From: Clostridiales bacterium
GTDB taxonomy: Bacteria; Bacillota; Clostridia; Oscillospirales; Oscillospiraceae
Reading direction: 5' to 3'
Length of the DNA stretch: 9,000 nt
Assembly: GCA_017577345.1 (NCBI GenBank)
Contig: PITX01000038.1
Span: 1-9,000 of the forward strand
Part shown: positions 7,209-9,000 of the stretch, piece by piece
Layout: each line of letters opens with the position of its first letter
How positions within the stretch are numbered: the first letter of the stretch is position 1
The notes under the pieces: generated by a model
What the model was told of the DNA's origin: nothing
What the model saw: the letters and a program-made list of their open reading frames with translations, nothing else
Database searches by the model: none
Made by a program: the position numbers and the translations under genes

Positions 7209-7227
7209 CCACCGGCAGAGCCGGTGG
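7209..7227. repeat. Perfect 8-bp GC-rich hairpin downstream of the tRNA array
   Basis: CCACCGGC (7209-7216) pairs with 7220-7227 around the loop AGA, with seven T immediately before it on the plus strand (7201-7207). On the minus strand it is followed by an A run rather than a U run. A second inverted repeat (7232-7238 with 7241-7247) lies between it and the main terminator. It may be a secondary structure backing up that terminator. Confidence 0.4.
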
Positions 7228-7248
7228 TTAGCTTTGATCAATCAAAGT

Positions 7249-7285
7249 AAAAATCGGCAACTTTCTGTCGAAAGCTGCCGATTTT

Positions 7286-7286
<1 letters not shown>
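7249..7286 (-). terminator. Strong terminator of the rRNA/tRNA operon
   Basis: An 11-bp perfect stem (7249-7259 with 7276-7286) continues after one mismatch into five further pairs (7261-7265 with 7270-7274) and a TGTC loop. The outer pairs are five A-U on both sides, so it can stop transcription in both directions. It begins at the last base of the encoded CCA of tRNA-Trp, so folding and tRNA 3' maturation share a base. Confidence 0.9.
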
Positions 7287-7361
<75 letters not shown>

Positions 7362-7381
7362 ATATTCGGTCTTTAGAAAAG

Positions 7382-7458
7382 TGGTGGGCCTTCGGGGACT
7401 CGAACCCGGGACCGTCCGGTTATGAGCCGGATGCTCTAACCAACTGAGCTAAAGGCCC
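7382..7458 (-). tRNA. tRNA with CAU anticodon, probably tRNA-Ile2 (else elongator tRNA-Met)
   Basis: 77-nt cloverleaf with encoded CCA and discriminator A. The acceptor starts GGGCCTT, the anticodon loop is CTCATAA and the T arm has GGTTCGA. Pairs 4-69 and 5-68 are both C-G, the feature reported for recognition by the lysidine enzyme TilS in E. coli. The CGGCTCATAACCG arm resembles Bacillus tRNA-Ile2 rather than its elongator tRNA-Met. I therefore favour isoleucine (AUA decoding after lysidine modification), although automatic tools often call such genes Met. Confidence 0.88.
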
Positions 7459-7471
7459 ATTTTTATGTATT

Positions 7472-7502
7472 GATAAAGCCGCCACCGAGTGACGGCTTTA
7501 TC
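7472..7502. repeat. 10-bp perfect hairpin in the tRNA-Asn/tRNA-CAU spacer
   Basis: The arms 7472-7481 and 7493-7502 are perfectly complementary around an 11-nt loop that itself holds CAC/GTG. It fills most of the 48-nt spacer between two tRNAs and has no U run, so it is more likely an RNA-processing structure than a terminator. Confidence 0.6.
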
Positions 7503-7506
7503 TGCT

Positions 7507-7582
7507 TGGCTCCCCCTGTTGGACTCGAACCAACGACACACGGATTAACAGTCCGTTGCTCTACCGACTGAGCTAAGGGGGA
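7507..7582 (-). tRNA. tRNA-Asn (anticodon GUU)
   Basis: 76-nt cloverleaf. The acceptor TCCCCCT (7576-7582) pairs with AGGGGGA; the D arm is TAGCTCAGTCGGTAGAGC; the anticodon loop CTGTTAA gives GUU; the T arm contains GGTTCGA. Discriminator G and CCA are encoded (7507-7509). First tRNA downstream of the 5S region. Confidence 0.96.
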
Positions 7583-7590
7583 ATATTCAT

Positions 7591-7630
7591 GTTGGCGTTA
7601 CCTATCTTTCTGGGTAGGCCAAGTATTGTC
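7591..7630 (-). pseudogene. Partial second copy of the 5S rRNA 3' end
   Basis: These 40 bp repeat the 3' part of the 5S gene: 18 bp (7591-7608) are identical to 7699-7716 and 12 bp (7619-7630) are identical to 7733-7744. Between them a 10-nt segment replaces the 16 nt of the true gene, shortening the 5S arm. The 5' two thirds of 5S are absent, replaced by an unrelated hairpin (7631-7670). It sits between the real 5S with its terminator and tRNA-Asn, and cannot make a working 5S rRNA. Confidence 0.85.
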
Positions 7631-7670
7631 TTTGCCGTAACAACAGTCCTGTGGACTGTTGTAGGCGAAA
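7631..7670. repeat. Perfect 10-bp hairpin beside the 5S fragment
   Basis: The arms 7640-7649 and 7653-7662 are perfectly complementary around a TGT loop, and outer TTTGCC/GGCGAAA pairing extends the stem with small bulges to 7631-7670. It occupies the place where the 5' part of a second 5S copy would lie. Six A at 7668-7673 double as the U run of the adjacent terminator. Confidence 0.6.
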
Positions 7671-7691
7671 AAACCTCCTACCAAAGTAGGA
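7668..7691 (-). terminator. Terminator-like hairpin right after 5S rRNA
   Basis: A six-pair stem (7676-7681 with 7686-7691) with a 4-nt loop is followed on the minus strand, after two G, by six U (7668-7673). It lies 7 bp beyond the 5S 3' end. The short stem suggests partial termination. If efficient, the three tRNAs beyond would depend on read-through. Confidence 0.65.
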
Positions 7692-7698
7692 TGTCTGT

Positions 7699-7813
7699 GT
7701 TGGCGTTACCTATCTTCCCGGGCAGTCACCCGCCAAGTATTGTCGGCGCAAATGAGCTTAACTTCTGTGTTCGGGATGGGAACAGGTGGACCCTCACCGC
7801 AATCAACACCAAC
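7699..7813 (-). rRNA. rrf: 5S ribosomal RNA
   Basis: About 115 nt, structural RNA of the large ribosomal subunit. The conserved core CCCATCCCGAACACAGAAG and TTAAGCTC is present on the minus strand. The two ends (7805-7813 and 7699-7707) pair as the nine-bp helix I with one G-U. Ends are set by this helix and may be off by one or two bases. It lies downstream of two tRNAs rather than directly after 23S, with a consensus promoter 150 bp upstream. Confidence 0.94.
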
Positions 7814-7900
7814 TTCGTCGAAGCAAACTTCGCTCACTCCGTTTCCGCCCACACCTTACGGTCGGTCGAAAACTTCATATCGCTTCGTTGCTTCTCCTCT

Positions 7901-7935
7901 CCGATTCAAATCCGCTTCGCTGGGTTTTGAATCGG
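7901..7935. repeat. 10-bp perfect hairpin in the 5S leader
   Basis: The arms 7901-7910 and 7926-7935 are perfectly complementary around a 15-nt GC-rich loop. It lies between the predicted transcription start near 7959 and the 5S gene. There is no U run on the minus strand, so it is probably a precursor-processing or protective 5' structure. Confidence 0.55.
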
Positions 7936-7965
7936 TCATTCTCAGGTTTCCCTGTGAACTATTTT

Positions 7966-7993
7966 ATTATACTGTGCTTTTCTATTTTGTCAA
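7966..7993 (-). promoter_or_regulatory. Consensus sigma-A promoter upstream of 5S rRNA and the tRNA array
   Basis: On the minus strand a perfect TTGACA (7988-7993) and a perfect TATAAT (7966-7971) are separated by 16 bp in an AT-rich island within a GC-rich spacer. Transcription should begin near 7959 and run through 5S, tRNA-Asn, the CAU tRNA and tRNA-Trp. It would let these be made independently of the main rRNA promoters upstream of 16S. Confidence 0.85.
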
Positions 7994-8012
7994 GCACTTT
8001 TTTCTCCCGCGA

Positions 8013-8033
8013 GTGACCCGGCGAAGCGGTCAC
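8013..8033. repeat. 6-bp hairpin upstream of the internal promoter
   Basis: GTGACC (8013-8018) pairs with GGTCAC (8028-8033). Together with the larger hairpin at 8051-8100 it fills the spacer between tRNA-Glu and the internal promoter. It has no terminator U run and no assigned function. Confidence 0.35.
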
Positions 8034-8050
8034 GAGCGGAAAGGACGAGC

Positions 8051-8100
8051 CGTGTCATTCTTAAGCAATGGCGTTTGCGGCATTGCGTCTTAATGACACG
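8051..8100. repeat. Long bulged hairpin between tRNA-Glu and the internal promoter
   Basis: Three successive stems pair on the same axis: 8051-8057 with 8094-8100, 8061-8065 with 8089-8093, and 8066-8070 with 8081-8085. That is 17 pairs interrupted by two 3-nt bulges, with a 10-nt loop. It starts 11 bp beyond the tRNA-Glu 3' end. There is no U run, so it may be a processing or transcript-end structure, or a small palindromic element. Confidence 0.5.
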
Positions 8101-8110
8101 CGCGAGGACG

Positions 8111-8185
8111 TGGTGACCCGTACCGGATTCGAACCGATGTTAATGGCGTGAGAGGCCACTGTCTTAACCACTTGACCAACGGGCC
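8111..8185 (-). tRNA. tRNA-Glu (anticodon CUC)
   Basis: 75-nt cloverleaf. The acceptor GGCCCGT pairs with ACGGGTC (one G-U); the D arm contains TTGGTCAAGTGGTTAAGAC, typical of tRNA-Glu; the anticodon loop CTCTCAC gives CUC; the T arm has GGTTCGA. Discriminator A and CCA are encoded (8111-8113). It follows tRNA-Lys by 42 nt, and a short AAGCG/CGCTT hairpin with a U run (about 8201-8213) lies in that spacer. Confidence 0.94.
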
Positions 8186-8227
8186 AAATTCGCGTCTATC
8201 ATAAAAAGCGTTCGCTTCTTATTTCTT

Positions 8228-8303
8228 TGGTCCGCCCTCACGGACTCGAACCGGGGACCCACTGATTAAGAGTCAGTTGCTCTACCAACTGAGCTAAGGG
8301 CGG
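8228..8303 (-). tRNA. tRNA-Lys (anticodon CUU)
   Basis: 76-nt cloverleaf. The acceptor CCGCCCT (8297-8303) pairs with AGGGCGG; the D arm is TAGCTCAGTTGGTAGAGC; the anticodon loop CTCTTAA gives CUU; the T arm contains GGTTCGA. Discriminator A and CCA are encoded. A leading C at position 1 is less common than G. Its first 21 nt (8283-8303) are repeated twice more upstream within the 140-bp tandem duplication, but only this copy is complete. Confidence 0.95.
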
Positions 8304-8587
8304 ATATCTTGTCGGCAGCCTCATCAGCTACCAACTTTTCTGTTTGCCTGTTCGCAAAGTTGCTCAGCCGAACGCTAAGTGCCGCTTCGCGGTTGCGTTC
8401 GGCACGCTCGCTGCGGCGAGTGTACCAACTGAGCTAAGGGCGGATATCTTGTCGGCAGCCTCATCAGCTACCAACTTTTCTGTTTGCCTGTTCGCAAAGT
8501 TGCTCAGCCGAACGCTAAGTGCCGCTTCGCGGTTGCGTTCGGCACGCTCGCTGCGGCGAGTGTACCAACTGAGCTAAGGGCGGATAT
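8283..8587. repeat. Perfect 140-bp tandem duplication carrying tRNA-Lys 5' fragments (R-S-R-S-R)
   Basis: Units 8283-8422 and 8423-8562 read identical at every base, and a third partial unit of 25 bp follows (8563-8587). Each unit is R (25 bp: the first 21 nt of tRNA-Lys plus 4 upstream bases) followed by S (115 bp). S contains a nine-pair hairpin around CGCTTCGCGG (unit 1: 8368-8376 with 8394-8402) and a second eight-pair stem (8403-8410 with 8415-8422). Only the first R continues into a full tRNA; the others (8423-8443 and 8563-8583) are orphan acceptor and D-arm halves. Confidence 0.95.
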
Positions 8588-8590
8588 AGA

Positions 8591-8615
8591 TCAGTAACCA
8601 TTTTCCAGTTACTGA
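8591..8615. repeat. 8-bp hairpin in the 23S/tRNA-Lys spacer
   Basis: TCAGTAAC (8591-8598) pairs with GTTACTGA (8608-8615) around a 9-nt loop. It lies just outside the 140-bp tandem unit. The rest of the spacer to 23S (about 8616-8751) contains the minus-strand motif GTTCAGTTTTCAGGG, familiar from Firmicutes rRNA spacers; I see no gene in it. Confidence 0.45.
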
Positions 8616-8751
8616 ACTTGTTTCTTGGTGCCGGAGGTTTAGCTTGTCTCTTACTCCGTTACCTCATCAGGATACACCCTGAAAACTGAACATGAATGAA
8701 TCGGAAGGTTATGACTTTCGCAACTTCGAGCCTGCTTCCTCTTGCTTTTGA

Positions 8752-9000
<249 letters not shown>

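Noticed and set aside
7589..8093. Plus-strand frames over 5S rRNA and its leader
   Set aside because: They are translations of the antisense of 5S rRNA, the internal promoter and hairpins, not genes.
8344..8577. 77-codon plus-strand frame with an internal repeat
   Set aside because: The repeat is the 140-bp DNA duplication read as protein; no ribosome binding site, and it overlaps tRNA-derived sequence.
8283..8587. CRISPR-like pattern of 25-bp repeats
   Set aside because: The repeats are pieces of tRNA-Lys and the two 115-bp spacers are identical, so this is a tandem duplication, not an array.

Overview
The window looks like a low-to-mid-GC Gram-positive chromosome, most likely a gut-type clostridium (class Clostridia, perhaps Oscillospiraceae/Ruminococcaceae). 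The evidence is strong AGGAGG-type ribosome binding sites, a lipoprotein solute-binding protein, TTGACA/TATAAT promoters, rRNA/tRNA spacers of Firmicutes style, and a clostridial-looking IS200 relic. The genus cannot be fixed from this sequence alone. Every recognisable gene lies on the minus strand, so transcription runs from high to low coordinates.

Right part (about 7244-9000): the distal end of an rRNA operon. In transcription order it holds the 3' end of 23S rRNA, a spacer with a perfect 140-bp tandem duplication carrying orphan 5' pieces of tRNA-Lys, then tRNA-Lys(CUU) and tRNA-Glu(CUC). A hairpin-rich spacer with a consensus promoter follows, then 5S rRNA, a terminator-like hairpin, a partial second copy of the 5S 3' end, tRNA-Asn(GUU), a CAU-anticodon tRNA (probably tRNA-Ile2), tRNA-Trp(CCA), and a strong terminator.

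Middle (about 6745-7243): an intergenic region of about 500 bp. It holds an internally deleted IS200/IS605-type transposase relic, several hairpins, an AT-rich inverted repeat and the promoter of the transport locus.

Left part (1-6744): a purine-type uptake and salvage locus. A BMP/PnrA-family lipoprotein is followed by a canonical terminator, then a second promoter. Next come a double-domain ABC ATPase and two membrane permeases, tightly packed. After a 12-bp hairpin comes adenine deaminase, which runs off the left edge. The simplest reading is import of a purine nucleoside or base by the BMP/NupNOPQ-like transporter, with adenine deaminated to hypoxanthine plus ammonia in the cytoplasm. The terminator after the binding-protein gene and the separate promoter of the ATPase gene would let the cell make far more binding protein than membrane complex.

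I see no undescribed multi-gene system. The most unusual structures are in the rRNA/tRNA part: the R-S-R-S-R duplication at tRNA-Lys, the 5S partial copy, and the perfect-hexamer promoter inside the rRNA operon just upstream of 5S.
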